Source: Rhizobium sp. RCAM05350 (GTDB taxonomy: Bacteria; Pseudomonadota; Alphaproteobacteria; Rhizobiales; Rhizobiaceae). Taken from it: a stretch of DNA of 64,000 nt. The notes under the pieces were generated by a model that had not been told where the DNA came from, did no database searches, and saw only the letters and a program-made list of their open reading frames with translations. Every line of letters begins with the position of its first letter. Within the stretch, counting starts at the first letter, position 1. The stretch spans positions 434,001 to 498,000 of the forward strand of contig CP087975.1 of the NCBI GenBank assembly GCA_024426085.1, in the 5' to 3' direction. The position numbers and the translations under genes are program-made. Positions 1 through 11,600 of the stretch are shown here, piece by piece.

Positions 1-93
1 ACGTATCGGAAAAACCCGATCTGGCGTCTTAACAATATCGAATGGGTTCTCGAGGGTTTTCTGCGGGCAGGAACATCCAGGAGCGCGCCGTGA
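1..93 (+). CDS. C-terminal end of an unidentified protein (partial)
   Basis: Frame 1 is open from the window edge and encodes about 30 residues (..WRLNNIEWVLEGFLRAG..) ending at TGA 91-93. The stop overlaps a GTG at 90 that has an AGGAG sequence a few bases upstream, the usual sign of a translationally coupled downstream gene, so this looks like a real gene end and not chance. Too little remains to name a family. It presumably belongs to the same operon as the membrane protein that follows. Confidence 0.45.
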   Translation, partial: TYRKNPIWRLNNIEWVLEGFLRAGTSRSAP

Positions 94-1985
94 CCACGCA
101 AAGCGCAGAAAATTCCATCACACGTGCGCTGCCGCTGGGAGAGTCTCGGGGTCGGTTTCAGCTCTCGTGGAGCGCTCTCGTCGTGGGTTCGGTGCTTTGT
201 ACGGCGGGAGCGCTACGGATCGATCCCGCTGCGCTCGGCGATCTCGGTATCGTCACGGTCATGGTTTGGCAGTCCTGGGTTGGGCTGGGGCTCCTCGTCG
301 CTGGCTTCTCCGTTTCACTGACAGGAACCGTTCACCGCACGATCCTGCCGTGGCTTTTCTGCTGGCGCTTGTGGCGGCGCTCCACCTCGCGCCAGCCTAT
401 GCTTACGGCACCTTGCGCTATTCCTGGGCCTGGAAACATATCGGCATTGTCGACTACATCGTCCGCAACGGAAGCCTCGATCGCAATGCTGCATACTTGG
501 CGGCTTATCATAACTGGCCGGGATTCTTCATTGCCTGTGCCTGGATAGCTGAGCGCTTTTCCGCTGGACCACTGGATATTGCCAAGGTCGCCGCCTACGC
601 GCCACCTGTCTTTGCGGCCCTCTATCTTATGGTTCTACACGCCCTTTTCCTCAAGATCACCCACGACAGGCGGCTGGTTTTTCTGGCCCAGTTCGTCTTT
701 CTGGGCGGAAACTGGATTGGGCAGGATTACTTTTCTCCCCAAGCCGCGACATACCTTCTCTATCTGGTTGCCATGCTCCTCTGCCTGGGTCCGCTTCAAA
801 AACCCACCCCTGTGCCCGGAAACCGGGGGGATGGTTCATGGTGACCTTGCCTGCCTTTTTCGCCCGCGGCCTGCCGTCAGGACCGGTCCGAACGAGAACG
901 GCAAGTGCCTTGACAGCCACGATCATCTTGCTGGCCATTATTGGGATCATTGCTGCAAGCCATCAACTGACCCCTCTCGTTCTTGCATCCTCGCTGGCGG
1001 GCCTAGCGCTCATTCGCCGGGTCGATCCCGGCTTCGCCGTCTTTGCCTTCGTCTTCATTGTCGCTTGGGACCTTTATTTCGCGGCCCCATTTGTCTCCCC
1101 GAACCATCGCAGACGAACTGGCAACCTTCGGCGATGCGTTCATCAACGCCACCGAGAAATTAGCAGACTTGCGGGAAGTCAGCCATGATCAGGCAGTGGT
1201 GTCTATTGTCTCCCCGCACGCTGACTGCCTCCATTCTGGCGCTCGGCGTGATCGGCTTTTGGAGACGTCTCCGGAGGGGGCATGTCGATGGCCCCCTGCT
1301 TGTCATGTTGGGTGCACCGCTGCCGGTTTTCGTGATGACCTCCTATGGCGGAGAAGCGATATTCCGCGTTTATCTCTTCATGCTGCCCTCGCTTGCTTTC
1401 CTGGCTGCCGCTACGGTCTATCCGAGCCGAAGTAGAGGGGCATCGCTGCTGCGCCCGCTGGCCGTGATGGTCGCGGGCTGCTTGCTCGTGGCCGGTTTCC
1501 TGATCTCGAATAACGGAAAGGACATGCAGTATCGCTTTCGGCCGACGGAAGTAGATGCTGCGGCCTGGCTTTACAGCCATGCACCGGAAGGAACCCTCCT
1601 GATCGAGGGAGCGCGGAACTATCCGTCGCAATTCATCAACTACGAGAACATCACCTATGTTTCGATCGCCAACGAGTCACCGCAATCTCGCCGCGAGATC
1701 CTCAACAATCCGGCAGCGACCTTCGACCGATGGCTCAGCGATGCGAAATGGAAGGCGGGCTTCGTGATCGTTACACGGAGCCAAAGGGCCTATGTGGAGA
1801 CACAGGGCGTGATGCCGCAGGGATCGCTCGACCACCTGGCCAAGAGCCTGTCGGCTTCGCCACGATTCAAAATCGTCTATCGCAATGCAGATGCAATCAT
1901 ATTCACGCTTAACAAATGGGCGCCCGCCGGCAGCGATGTCATGGCTGTTGAAAGAGATCGACGCCCAGATGAAGGCGCTCCTTGA
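90..1985 (+). CDS. Large polytopic membrane protein, GT-C glycosyltransferase-like (frameshifted)
   Basis: Hydrophobic coding sequence runs through successive frames with shifts near 335, 830, 1095 and 1205. Together they give one protein of about 630 residues with a dozen or so membrane segments and a soluble C-terminal part of about 160 residues (from about 1540). The segment GGNWIGQDYFSPQAATYLLY resembles a motif I associate with bacterial multi-TM proteins of the GT-C glycosyltransferase or mannosyltransferase type, which use polyprenyl-phosphate sugars and face the periplasm. That assignment is inference. The GTG start at 90 is chosen for its AGGAG site and its GTGA overlap with the preceding stop. 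Both flanks of each shift remain coding, which points to sequence error rather than decay. It could act in surface polysaccharide synthesis. Confidence 0.55.
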
Positions 1986-2233
1986 ACGTTTTTGAAGGCG
2001 ACTGGCCGTGCGTCTGGTTGTCTGCGTTTACACACAGGTCGCAACCTTCTCTTGACCTTCTTTAGCGGAAGGTGATTGACGGCATTTCAGTAAATGGTGA
2101 TTATCGCTTTGCCCGCGTGATTCTCACCACCGCCGGGTGTTGGCCTTCGATGCACGCTCGCAGCAGGCGCCGAAAGCCTTCATTTTCTACCCGCCATTCA
2201 ACTCTACTCGCGCACTGCCCTTGGAGTTCACAG

Positions 2234-2464
2234 ATGAAGTATTTTTTTCACTCTATGGGTGATGGCAGATTCTACGAGGATGAAGGCGGCGAGGAATTCG
2301 GCAATACTGAGGACGCGATCCGGCACGCCCATCGAATAAGCGCTCAGCTTGCTGAGGGTGGCGGGTTCGCCGGCTTGTTAATTCTCCTGATGAACGGGAC
2401 GGGCGAGCCGATCGGGCAGTACCGCGTAGCGTCAAAGTCTGCGTGCCAAGTACAGATGCATTAA
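2234..2464 (+). CDS. Small DUF6894-type protein
   Basis: A 76-residue protein beginning MKYFFHSMGDGRFYEDEGGE. The opening aromatic strand, the D-x-E-G-E/G-E-E stretch and the following helix (NTEDAIRHAHRISAQLAE) match the DUF6894 pattern: small rhizobial proteins of unknown function that usually start 'M-x-x-Y-F-F-H', carry an 'E-G-x-E' turn and are present in many copies per genome. The frame is open further upstream, but the family-typical start is the ATG at 2234. No operon partner is evident; the gene stands alone between the membrane protein and the response regulator. Its function is not known. Confidence 0.7.
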   Translation: MKYFFHSMGDGRFYEDEGGEEFGNTEDAIRHAHRISAQLAEGGGFAGLLILLMNGTGEPIGQYRVASKSACQVQMH

Positions 2465-2879
2465 GCACTGCCCACCGCATTACCCTCGGATCGAACCCGC
2501 TCGAAGGGCAATGAGCCCAGCTCCGTGGTCCCTCGCGCCTCATCCCACGATGGCGAACTCCGAGACGGCGCGACGCAAATCACAGACCCTCACCCCGCCC
2601 GAACGCTACAGGCCTTGTGCTGACTTGGCAGTCGAATGTCAGGTTCACGATGCCGGATCGAGAGTTGCTCCCGGAAGAACTAAGTACCAGATAACGCTTA
2701 GAAATGCCATGACCAACGCTCTTAAAACGTCCTCAAAAAGGGGATAACGTTTGCGCATGGATCACCTCAATGTGAAGACTCCTGCTCCAGGGAGCGGCTT
2801 CGTTAGAAATAAAGATTATGCTAATAGACAGGAGTTTTTTACTGGCGTATCGTTATTTTAGGGATGAGGGGATTATATT
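2465..2879. other. Intergenic stretch upstream of the response regulator
   Basis: No convincing gene. A short plus-strand frame (2511-2747) shows no recognisable family and has low-complexity composition. The last 150 bases turn clearly AT-rich, for example around 2800-2880, and probably hold the promoter of the response regulator. A GGATGAGGGG ribosome-binding region lies just before the ATG at 2880. Confidence 0.4.
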
Positions 2880-3543
2880 ATGGCTTCAATTTCACTGGCT
2901 CTGGCCGATGATCATCCACTGATGCTTGCTGGACTCGTCGAGCTGTTTAGACCGGAACAAGATTTTACCGTAGTGGCTACTGGGCGCAGTGCCGATGAGG
3001 CGCTGGAAATCGGACTGAGATCAAGCCCCGACGTTTTCATCGTTGATGTGATGATGCCGGGCAACATATTTGATACCGTCGGGAAACTGGTGGAACGAGG
3101 CGGCAGAACAAAGATTTTGGCGTTTAGTGCTATGTCGAGATCCGATTTGGCGATCAGGATGCTTGATTCCGGTGCAAGTGGCTACGTTCTGAAGGGAAGC
3201 AGCCCGCAAGAGCTTATCGAGGCCGTCAGAGCCGTACACAGGGGCGAAATATTCATAACCCGTGATCTGGCCTGCAAATTGGTCGAAGAGCAGAGAATAG
3301 CATCTCTTCGGATAGCCACGGGAGCACCCGTGAAGCTCAGTGTTCGTGAAGCCCAAATCATCGCAATGCTGACACGAGGGTTTACCAACCGCCAGATTGC
3401 CCTCGAGTTGAATCTGGGGGAAAAAAACCGTCAAGAATTATATGACGATCCTAATGCAGAAATTAAATGCCCGTAACCGTCTCGAAGTCTTGATTGCGGC
3501 ACAAAAGCTTGATCATGACCGGGAACGCGGGTTGCGCCATTAA
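2880..3543 (+). CDS. NarL/FixJ-type response regulator (frameshift in an A run)
   Basis: The N-terminal receiver domain (about residues 4-120) has the acidic pair D10/D11, phospho-acceptor D56 in VFIVDVMMPG, and K105 in GYVLKG. A LuxR-type HTH follows from about residue 152 (LSVREAQIIAMLTRGFTNRQ..). As given, the frame leaves the family pattern at the run GAAAAAAACC near 3427. Removing one A restores EKTVKNYMTILMQKLNARNR and a normal end at TAA 3541-3543, giving about 220 residues. Phosphorylation by a sensor kinase normally activates such proteins, but no histidine kinase is present in the window, so it is an orphan here. Its position before the peroxidase/type I secretion cassette makes it a candidate regulator of that cassette (inference). 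Base composition is more AT-rich than its neighbours. Confidence 0.85.
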
Positions 3544-4025
3544 AGACTGTTGCGGTTTTCCTGATTGAGGATTCCCAGCACGCAGGAGCTTTCCGCAGGC
3601 GACGCCTTCATCGTCGCGTCCGGACTGGTCCACGGCGTCAGAGCTCTCAAAGCCGGCCGTCTGATAGACAATTTCACGCCTCATCGAGCCGATTTTCTGG
3701 CTTGATACGCGTTTCTCGCAGTGACCATGCACCCATCGCTGCCGAAGAACAATGGAAGGGCGATCGGTCATGCTTCTTCAAAAGCCGTTTGGCCGCTTTG
3801 GTACTTCGAGGAGTCTGGACGATCTCATCGAGAACAAAACCATCTTGGTCGACGGCACGCCGAGGCCAGTGTTTTCGGGGCACCGAGGGAAATCGACGGA
3901 CGGCATGCTCATGCCCGGCGAAATACCCTCGAAACGCTAGGCCGGCAACAATGTGACATCGCCCTGTCCGACCGTTGAATGATCCGTGCACCGACGCCTC
4001 TGCAGTGTGACCGTGCCAGCCAGGA
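3544..4025. other. Non-coding or degenerate stretch
   Basis: No frame reads as a recognisable protein. Short plus-strand pieces look protein-like, for example DAFIVASGLVHGVRALKAGR near 3605-3660 and LDDLIENKTILVDGTPRPVF near 3817-3880. They are in different frames, lack start signals and cannot be joined into a known domain. They may be remnants of a decayed gene. Confidence 0.3.
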
Positions 4026-4697
4026 TCAAGCTATTGCATGAAAGTACGGATCGATGCGCATCAAGGGGGTGCGAACCGGCGGCAGGCGACCATCGACGCG
4101 TATGGCAAAGATCAGCGCATGCGACAGCAGAATGGCGATGGCGAGCAACGCTGCATAGACAAACAGGACCGTAGCCATCGGAACAACGAAGTTGAGTTGC
4201 GGCAAGGCACCCAGCATCATCGGCACGTACCAGGACGTGGCGGACACAGCGCCGGAAACAAGAAAAGCGCTGCGCTGCGTCGAATTCATGCCATCCATCA
4301 GCGAGCGACCGACCTGTTCCTTGATCTTCGGCAGGATGATCGAATGGATAAACATGCCGTTGATGGTAAGGATGAGCACGATCGTTATCTTCGCCCAGAC
4401 TTTCTCGTTGCCGAGCTTTGCAGGGTCGAAATAGCCATAGTAAATCAGGAAGCCAATTCCTGATGCCCACAGCATCATCAAACCCGCATTGACGACGCTG
4501 GAGCCGAACTGAAACACGGCCCAGTGTTCTTTGGAGATTTTGCCCTTCAGCAGAAACCGAACGATCAGAAGGTCGAGTACAGTAGCCGCTCCCAGCCCCA
4601 GTGCGAGTCCTAGAAAATGTACTATTCTCAACGCCGACTTCAGTGTCGTTGCAGGCTCCTGGCTGAGTGTGAGGAATAAGATATTCAAATCAATCAT
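4026..4697 (-). CDS. Uncharacterised integral membrane protein
   Basis: An intact 223-residue protein with about five membrane helices: roughly residues 22-48 (RIVHFLGLALGLGAATVLDL), 70-95, 103-125, 143-168 and 170-200. A histidine in the first helix, followed by small residues, is reminiscent of several putative haem or metal membrane proteins of unknown role, but I do not recognise the family with confidence. The ATG at 4697 has an AAGAAGAGG ribosome-binding site. It is transcribed away from the peroxidase cassette, with about 1 kb of non-coding DNA between. Unlike most genes here it carries no frameshift. Confidence 0.6.
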   Translation of the reverse strand: MIDLNILFLTLSQEPATTLKSALRIVHFLGLALGLGAATVLDLLIVRFLLKGKISKEHWAVFQFGSSVVNAGLMMLWASGIGFLIYYGYFDPAKLGNEKVWAKITIVLILTINGMFIHSIILPKIKEQVGRSLMDGMNSTQRSAFLVSGAVSATSWYVPMMLGALPQLNFVVPMATVLFVYAALLAIAILLSHALIFAIRVDGRLPPVRTPLMRIDPYFHAIA

Positions 4698-4718
4698 ACT
4701 GCACCTCTTCTTTAGTCA

Positions 4719-4850
4719 GTAGTGCACACGGATGCCTTGCGGCAGACCGGATCCGGCCGCAACTCGAATACTTTATGTTTTTTCAGGGATGACGGAGAAC
4801 TAACACCGAAACAATCAAACCGCATCATGTCCTGACTACATGTGCACTAC
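4719..4850. repeat. Inverted 10-bp repeats GTAGTGCACA / TGTGCACTAC
   Basis: GTAGTGCACA at 4719-4728 recurs as its exact reverse complement at 4841-4850. Both copies also have a TAGTCAG heptamer close by (4713-4719, and in reverse near 4832-4838). Each core contains the palindrome GTGCAC. The arrangement, just upstream of the minus-strand membrane protein start, looks like a paired operator for a dimeric regulator. No regulator can be assigned. Confidence 0.4.
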
Positions 4851-5224
4851 GGGATTTGCCCGTGCCCGCTTTTTGATCTATTGGCGAAATGGGCCGAAAA
4901 GGGGGCATTTGGGTGGCGAAAAAGGGGCCGTGCCCTGATATATAATTACATTATAATAAACTCAGATATTTAGCGGGTTACCTAAAGTCATTTTTTTGAT
5001 CACCGACCTGTGAATTTCTGTGATCATGATGCTTGGTTCCATCCGGTCCCTCCCCGTCAAAACCTGTTGCAGCGAGTCCGAGATCTCAGAATCACACGCT
5101 CTAGGCAACGGAAATCAACCGCGCTGGCGGTAAATAGCTTCAGGCCCGCCGGCGGCTTTCATCTAATTCTTGAGTACAGATTTGAAGCGCGTCGCTCCCT
5201 TCCCAGGCAGTGTCACACAGCCTG

Positions 5225-5294
5225 CCCTCAGGCTTGACCCGGGGGACAGAGGCAATCCGTCGAATAGGACAAAATAGTCAAAAGAGCCTGAGGG
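5225..5294. repeat. Inverted repeat with 50-bp spacer
   Basis: CCCTCAGGCT at 5225-5234 pairs exactly with AGCCTGAGGG at 5285-5294, and one further G-C pair extends it to 11 bp. It could form the base of a larger stem in a transcript or be a protein-binding site. It lies within the leader region about 400 bases before the peroxidase gene. Confidence 0.35.
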
Positions 5295-5683
5295 CGCTTT
5301 CCAAGCACTGTGGGGTGCTGGCCGCCGGAAAGCTGGGCCGGGCGTTTGTCGGCCTGATCGCTGATGCGAACCCGCTCGAATATTTGCGGGCCGTGGCTTC
5401 GGCACGCGATCCCTCGTCTCTCGCGGGAGGGACGTAGGTCACATCGTCTTCAAGGCCCAAGGTCCCGTTCGCCCGTAGTATAAAGTCTCAATAAATCTCC
5501 GGACCAAGGCAACTGTTAAACTGGTCAGACAACAATAGATTAACACAAACTATATTGACCAAAAGTTCCCTGAGTAAATCCTCTTCACCGAGGTTCTAGC
5601 CGGTATGCTTTTGGGAGGCGCACTGAACATATCTGGCCCGGGAATGCTGCAATGCAGCAACCGAAATTAGAGGGGATTGCGAA

Positions 5684-8600
5684 ATGGTTACCTATATTCG
5701 TTCGGATCTTGATTTCATTCTGAAGCAAATCAAAATTGCTGAAGATCATGCGCTTTTCGAGCAAACCAATGGCCTTCAGGGCAAGGCCCTGTTCGGACCG
5801 GATGGTTCCATCCCGACCTATAATCTTGCGTGGGGTCTGCGCACCGTCGATGGGACGTATAACAATCTGTTGAACCCGCAACTGGGCGCGGCAGACAACG
5901 AGTTTCCCGAACCGCTGGGCACCCAGTTCCGTACGATCATGGTCCCGGCCGGGCCTGGTGGCGCTCTGGTCCCGGTCACCTATACGCCGGGTGTCGATAA
6001 TGACGGACCCGGGACGGCTGGCCCCAGCGACGTGTTCGATCCTTCTGTCCGGACGATCTCCAACCTGATCGTGGATCAGACGCTGGGCAACCCGTCAGCG
6101 ATCCTGACCGGCCTTCAGCGCGCCGGAATCGTGGCGCCGGCGGACCAGATGGCCGTCACGGCGCTGATCACCGCCGCTTACGAGCCACTCGCTGACGAGT
6201 TCAAGGCTGTGTCCGACGCCGAGCGGGCGAATGCCGAAGCGCAGGCGGCGCTGTCCGCCAACCCGACCAGTCAACCTCTTATAGATGCGGCGGCAGCCAC
6301 CGCGTTGACCCTCTCAAACGCACAGGCGGCGCTGGATGCTGTTGATGATGGCCTGATGGCGCTGCTCACCGCCAATGGCATCGAGCTCCAAGGTGCCAAC
6401 GTCAAGATCACCAACATCGCCCCGGACGAGGGGCTGTCGGCGCCATTCAACTCCTGGTTCACGCTCTTCGGCCAGTTCTTCGATCACGGGCTCGATCTCG
6501 TCGCCAAGGGCGGCAACGGCACGGTGTTCGTTCCGCTGATGCCGGATGATCCGCTCTATGTTCCAGGTGGCACGACCAACTTCATGGTGCTGACCCGTGC
6601 TACTCTGGCCGGCCCGGGTGCCGACGGCATCCTGAACGATGACCCGCTCACGGCGGCGAACGAAGCCGCGGATAACACCGATCGTCCCGTCAACACCACC
6701 ACCTCGTTCGTCGACCAGAACCAGACCTATACCTCGCACCCGTCGCATCAGGTCTTCCTGCGCGAATACGAACTCAACGCCGTTGGCGACCCGGTTGCAA
6801 CCGGCAAGCTCATCGAGGGCGCCAATGGCGGCATGGCGACCTGGGCCAACCTGAAGGCGCAGGCCGCAGATTTGCTGGGCATCCAACTGGTCGACTCCAA
6901 CGTCGGCAACATTCCGCTCCTCGCAACCGACCAGTATGGCAATTTCATCCCCGGAGCCAATGGCTTCCCGCAGATGGTGACCACCACAGGCCTCATCGAG
7001 GGTAACCCGGCGGCCAATGGCGGCCTCGGCGTCCTCGTGCCGGCCAATGTGATCCTCACCGGCCACGCCTTCCTTGCCGACATCGCGCACAACGCTGTTC
7101 CCGATGGTCTCGCCGACGGCGATATCGAGATTGGATTGAACAATCCTGGCTTTGAGCCAGGCGCCTACGACAACGAATTCCTCGACGCGCATTTCGTCGC
7201 CGGCGACGGTCGCGCCAACGAGAACATCGGCCTGACCGCGGTTCACCACGTCTTCCACTCCGAACATAACCGGCTGGCCGAGCACACAAAGTCCGTCGTC
7301 CTCGCCGATGCCGCCGCGATGCTGGCTGGCGGAGCGACACAGGCCCAGGCCGTGGCGTTCCTGAACGAGTGGCTCATTAATGACGTGGCCGCCATTCCGG
7401 CCCCGGGGGACCCTCTGGTGTGGGATGGCGAACGCCTGTTCCAGGCAGCCAAGTTCGGCACCGAGATGCAGTACCAGCACCTGGTGTTCGAGGAATTCGC
7501 CCGCAAGATCCAGCCGAACATCAACGTGTTCCTGGTTCCCGACGGCTACGATGTCACCCTCGATCCTTCGATCGTCGCCGAGTTCGCGCATGTGGTCTAT
7601 CGCTTCGGCCACTCGATGCTCACCGAAACGATCGATCGCTTCGACCCGACCTTCACCGCAGACCAAATCGGCCTGATCGAGGGCTTCCTCAACCCGCTTC
7701 AGTTCATGAACAACGGCACCACCGGGACCGTCGATGCTGACATCGCCGCCGGCGCCATCATCCGTGGCATGACGCGGCAGGCGGGCAACCAGATCGACGA
7801 ATTTGTCACCAGCGCCTTGCGCAACAATCTGCTGGGCCTGCCGCTCGACCTCGCGACCATCAACCTCGCTCGTGGTCGCGACACCGGCGTGCCCTCGCTG
7901 AACGAGGCCCGGCGGCAATTCTACGAAGCGACCAACCAGGACTCCCTGCTCAAGCCCTATGAGAGCTGGATCGACTTCGCCGGGCATCTGAAGAACGAGG
8001 CCTCGATCATCAACTTCATCGTGGCCTACGGCACCCATGAGCTGATCACGAGCCAGACGACCCTCGAAGGCAAGCGCGACGCTGCGCTGACCATCATCTC
8101 GGGAATATCGGTGGGCAGCCTTGCCGTTCCGACGGATGCTGAAGCCTTCCTCAATGGCACCGGCGCCTACGCGACCAGTCTGGGCGGTCTCAACGATGTC
8201 GACCTCTGGATCGGCGGCCTGGCCGAAGAGATTATGCCGTTCGGCGGCATGCTTGGCTCGACCTTCAACTTCGTCTTCGAAATGCAGATGGAGAACCTGC
8301 AGAGCGGCGACCGGTTCTATTACCTGCAGCGCCTCGATGGTCTGCATCTGTTCGGTGAAATGGAGAACAATTCCTTCGCCGCCCTGATTGAGCGCAATAC
8401 CAACGCGACGCACCTGCCGTCGGATGTGTTCTCGACGCCCGGCCTCATCCTCGAGGTCGACCAGACCAAGCAGTTCAACGATCTCGACGGGAACGGCTCC
8501 CTCGAGAACGATGACCCGGTCGGCGCTGGCATCCTCACGCAGCTCGTCATCCGCAACGACCCGTCCACGGTCGGTCCGGACACGAACTATCTGCGCTATA

Positions 8601-11600
8601 CCGGCGACGAACACGTAGTTCTCGGCGGCACTGCGCTCGCGGACACGTTGATTGCCGGTATCGGCGACGACACGCTGTTCGGCGACGGTGGCAACGACAA
8701 GCTCGAAGGTGGCTTCGGCAACGACATCATCAATGCCGGCGATGGCGACGACATCATCAAGGACTCGGGCGGCGACGACAACATCAAGGCCGGCAAGGGC
8801 AACGACGTCGTCCATGCAGGCCCCGGCCTCGATCTCGTGATGGGCAATGACGGCCAGGACTTCATCTTCCTCGGCACCGACATGGGCTCGGAAGTGTTCG
8901 CCGGCACGGGCAACGACTTTATCTACGGCAACAAGAACGCCGAGCGCATTCTCGGCAATGAAGGCAATGACTGGATCAGAAACGGGCACATTCGACGGCG
9001 CGCCCGGCGATAACTTCGATGAGATCTTCGCCAAAGACGATATCGACGGCCACGACGTGTTCCTCGGCGACGGCGGCTTCGATGAGTACATCGGCGAGGG
9101 CGGCGACGACATCATGGTCGGCAGCCCGGGCCGCGGCAAGATGGCCGGCATGTCCGGCTTCGACTGGGCGACCTACAAGGACAACACGTTCGGCGTGAAT
9201 GCCGACCTGTCGATCCCGATCATCTTCGATGAAGCGCCGACCCTACCGCAGAACGCCTCGCTCGATGAGTTCGAGTCGCTCGAAGGCCTCTCGGGATCTG
9301 CCTTCAACGACACCCTGGCAGGAACCAATGACCTGGCCGTGGATCGCGGCCCACTCACCCCCGCCGTCCCGGGTGGCCCTGTCGGAACGACAGGCTATCT
9401 CGGCAGCGCGCTCGATGCGCAGGGCATCGCCATGGTCACTGGCCTTCAGGCCGTCCTGGGCGCTGGCGTGACCTCCTTTACTGCCGGTGACCTCATCCTC
9501 GGTGGCGACGGTAGTGATGTGATCACCGGCCGGATGGGCGACGACATCATCGACGGCGACAAGTGGCTGAACGTGCGTATCAGCGTACGGGCGAACGCCG
9601 ATGGAACTGGTGCCGAGCTCAGAAACACACAACAGCATGACGACGTTGGCGACCAAGATGTTCAACGGCCTCATCAATCCCGGACAATTGCAGATCGTCC
9701 GTGAAATCCTCACGGCCAACGGCGTCGGGGACACCGACATCGCGGTGTTCTCCGATATCCGCGCCAACTATACCATCACGCCCAATGCCGACGGGACGAT
9801 CTCTGTCGCCCATGTGACAGTGTCGGACGGGCTCGAGTCAGACGGCGTAGACAGGCTGCGCAATATCGAGCGCCTGCGGTTCTCCGACATCGAAATCGGC
9901 GTCAACGTGGCGCCGACCGGCGCCCCGGTGATCAGCGACCTGACCCCGACCGAGGGGCAGCAGCTGACGCTCAATACAGCATCGATCGCCGACGGCAACG
10001 GACTGGGGGCGTTCAGCTACCAGTGGCAGTCGTCCGTCAACGGCACGACCTGGGTCAATATCGCTGGAGCGACGGCTGCGACCTTCACACCCGACAACAA
10101 TCTATTGACGTCGTTCGGTGACCAGGCCGGTCTGCAGCTGCGCGTATCCATCAGCTTCACCGATGGTGGCGGCACTGTTGAAACGGTGGTCTCCCCGCCG
10201 ACAGGTCCGGTGGGCGTGGATTGGGACGGCATTCCGTTCGTCAACAACACCTTCAACGGCACGGCGGGCAATGACATCGCCGATGGTTCTCCGATCCCTA
10301 TCGGAGGCAACGACACGTTGAACGGTAATGCCGGCGATGACGATCTCGACGGCGCCGGCGGCAACGACACGATCACCGGCGGGGCGGGCAGCGACATTGT
10401 CACTGGTGGTGCGGGTACCGATGTTGCGAACTTTGTCGGGGCAGTGGGCAACTTTGCCCTTGGTTCCAACGGCACGAATCTGGTCGTTACCGACCTGACC
10501 AGCGCCGAGGGTACCGACACGCTCAACACCATCGAGACGCTGCGGTTCGCGGGGGTGAACTACGCTGTGGTTGCCGGTACCACCGGCAACAACGCCAACG
10601 TCAACGGCGCTGCCGGCGCCGCAGGCTCGCAGGCGGTGTTCGCATTCGCCGGTGCCGACTCGCTCAACGGCGGCGCAGCCAACGACCTGCTGGTTGGCGG
10701 ACTGGGTAACGACACAGTCAGAGGCGACGCCGGCAGTGACACTATCTACTGGACTGCCGGTGACGGCCGCGACATCGTCAATGGTGACACGGTGGCCGCC
10801 AATATCGCCGGGACGACCGACACCTTCCGGGTGGTGGGTGACGCCACCGCCGAGACTTACCGCATCTACGCGCTGGCTGATGCGCTGGCGGCGGGCATCA
10901 CCGGCCTCAGCGCCAACACCGAGATCGTCATCACGCGCAACGGAACCGACAATGCCTCAATTATCGCCGAACTTGATAATATAGAGGAGATCGCTATCAC
11001 TGGCATGGGCGGCGGCGATACCTTCATCCCGATTGGTACTTTCGTGGGCACAAGCCTGCTGACCAGCACGATCACGCTGAACGGCAGCGCCGGCGATGAT
11101 ACGGTCGACATTTCGGCCCTGAGATCGGCACATCGCATCGTCTTCCGGTCGAACGGTGGCAACGACAACATCATCGGGACATTGCGTCCCCAGGATGTGA
11201 TCGAACTGCCGAACGGTGCGACGGCGGCCGATTACCAGACGACAACCGACGCCAATGGTGTAACCACCATGACAAGGAATGGTCATACCATTACCTTCTG
11301 CAGGGAAACGGATGACGATAACGGCACGCCGCCGCCAGTTGCAGGGCGCTCGCTCATCGGCACATCCGCGGCCAATAAGTTGGTTGGCGCGGCGGGTGAC
11401 GACGTCATCCTCGGCGGCGGCGGTGGAGATATTCTGGTCGGCAAAGCCGGCAACGACATCCTCCACGGCGAAGATGGAAATGATGTCATCACAGCTGGTG
11501 ACGGCGACGACAGCGTCAGCGGCGGGCAAGGCAGTGATGAACTCCACGGCGGAGCCGGTGTCGACATGCTCTTCGGTGGCGCCGGCGATGACCTCATCCA

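Larger units (their letters stand above)
4698..5683. other. Long intergenic region between divergent genes
   Basis: Nearly 1 kb separates the divergent membrane protein and peroxidase genes. It is locally AT-rich (4930-5010 and 5480-5580) and holds at least two inverted-repeat structures listed separately. Open frames at 5010-5240 and 5163-5460 do not resemble known proteins. A purine-rich ribosome-binding site, AGAGGGG, lies just before the ATG at 5684. The region is a plausible site for promoters in both directions and for regulator binding; I cannot identify the sites. Confidence 0.4.

Noticed and set aside
2511-2747. 78-codon plus-strand frame before the response regulator
   Set aside because: No recognisable family, no good ribosome-binding site and coding-poor composition.
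6314-9151. Long minus-strand open frame of 945 codons opposite the peroxidase gene
   Set aside because: It is the mirror of a GC-rich coding strand; its composition (V, A, E, D rich, no domain) is that of an antisense shadow, and the plus strand encodes clear peroxidase motifs.
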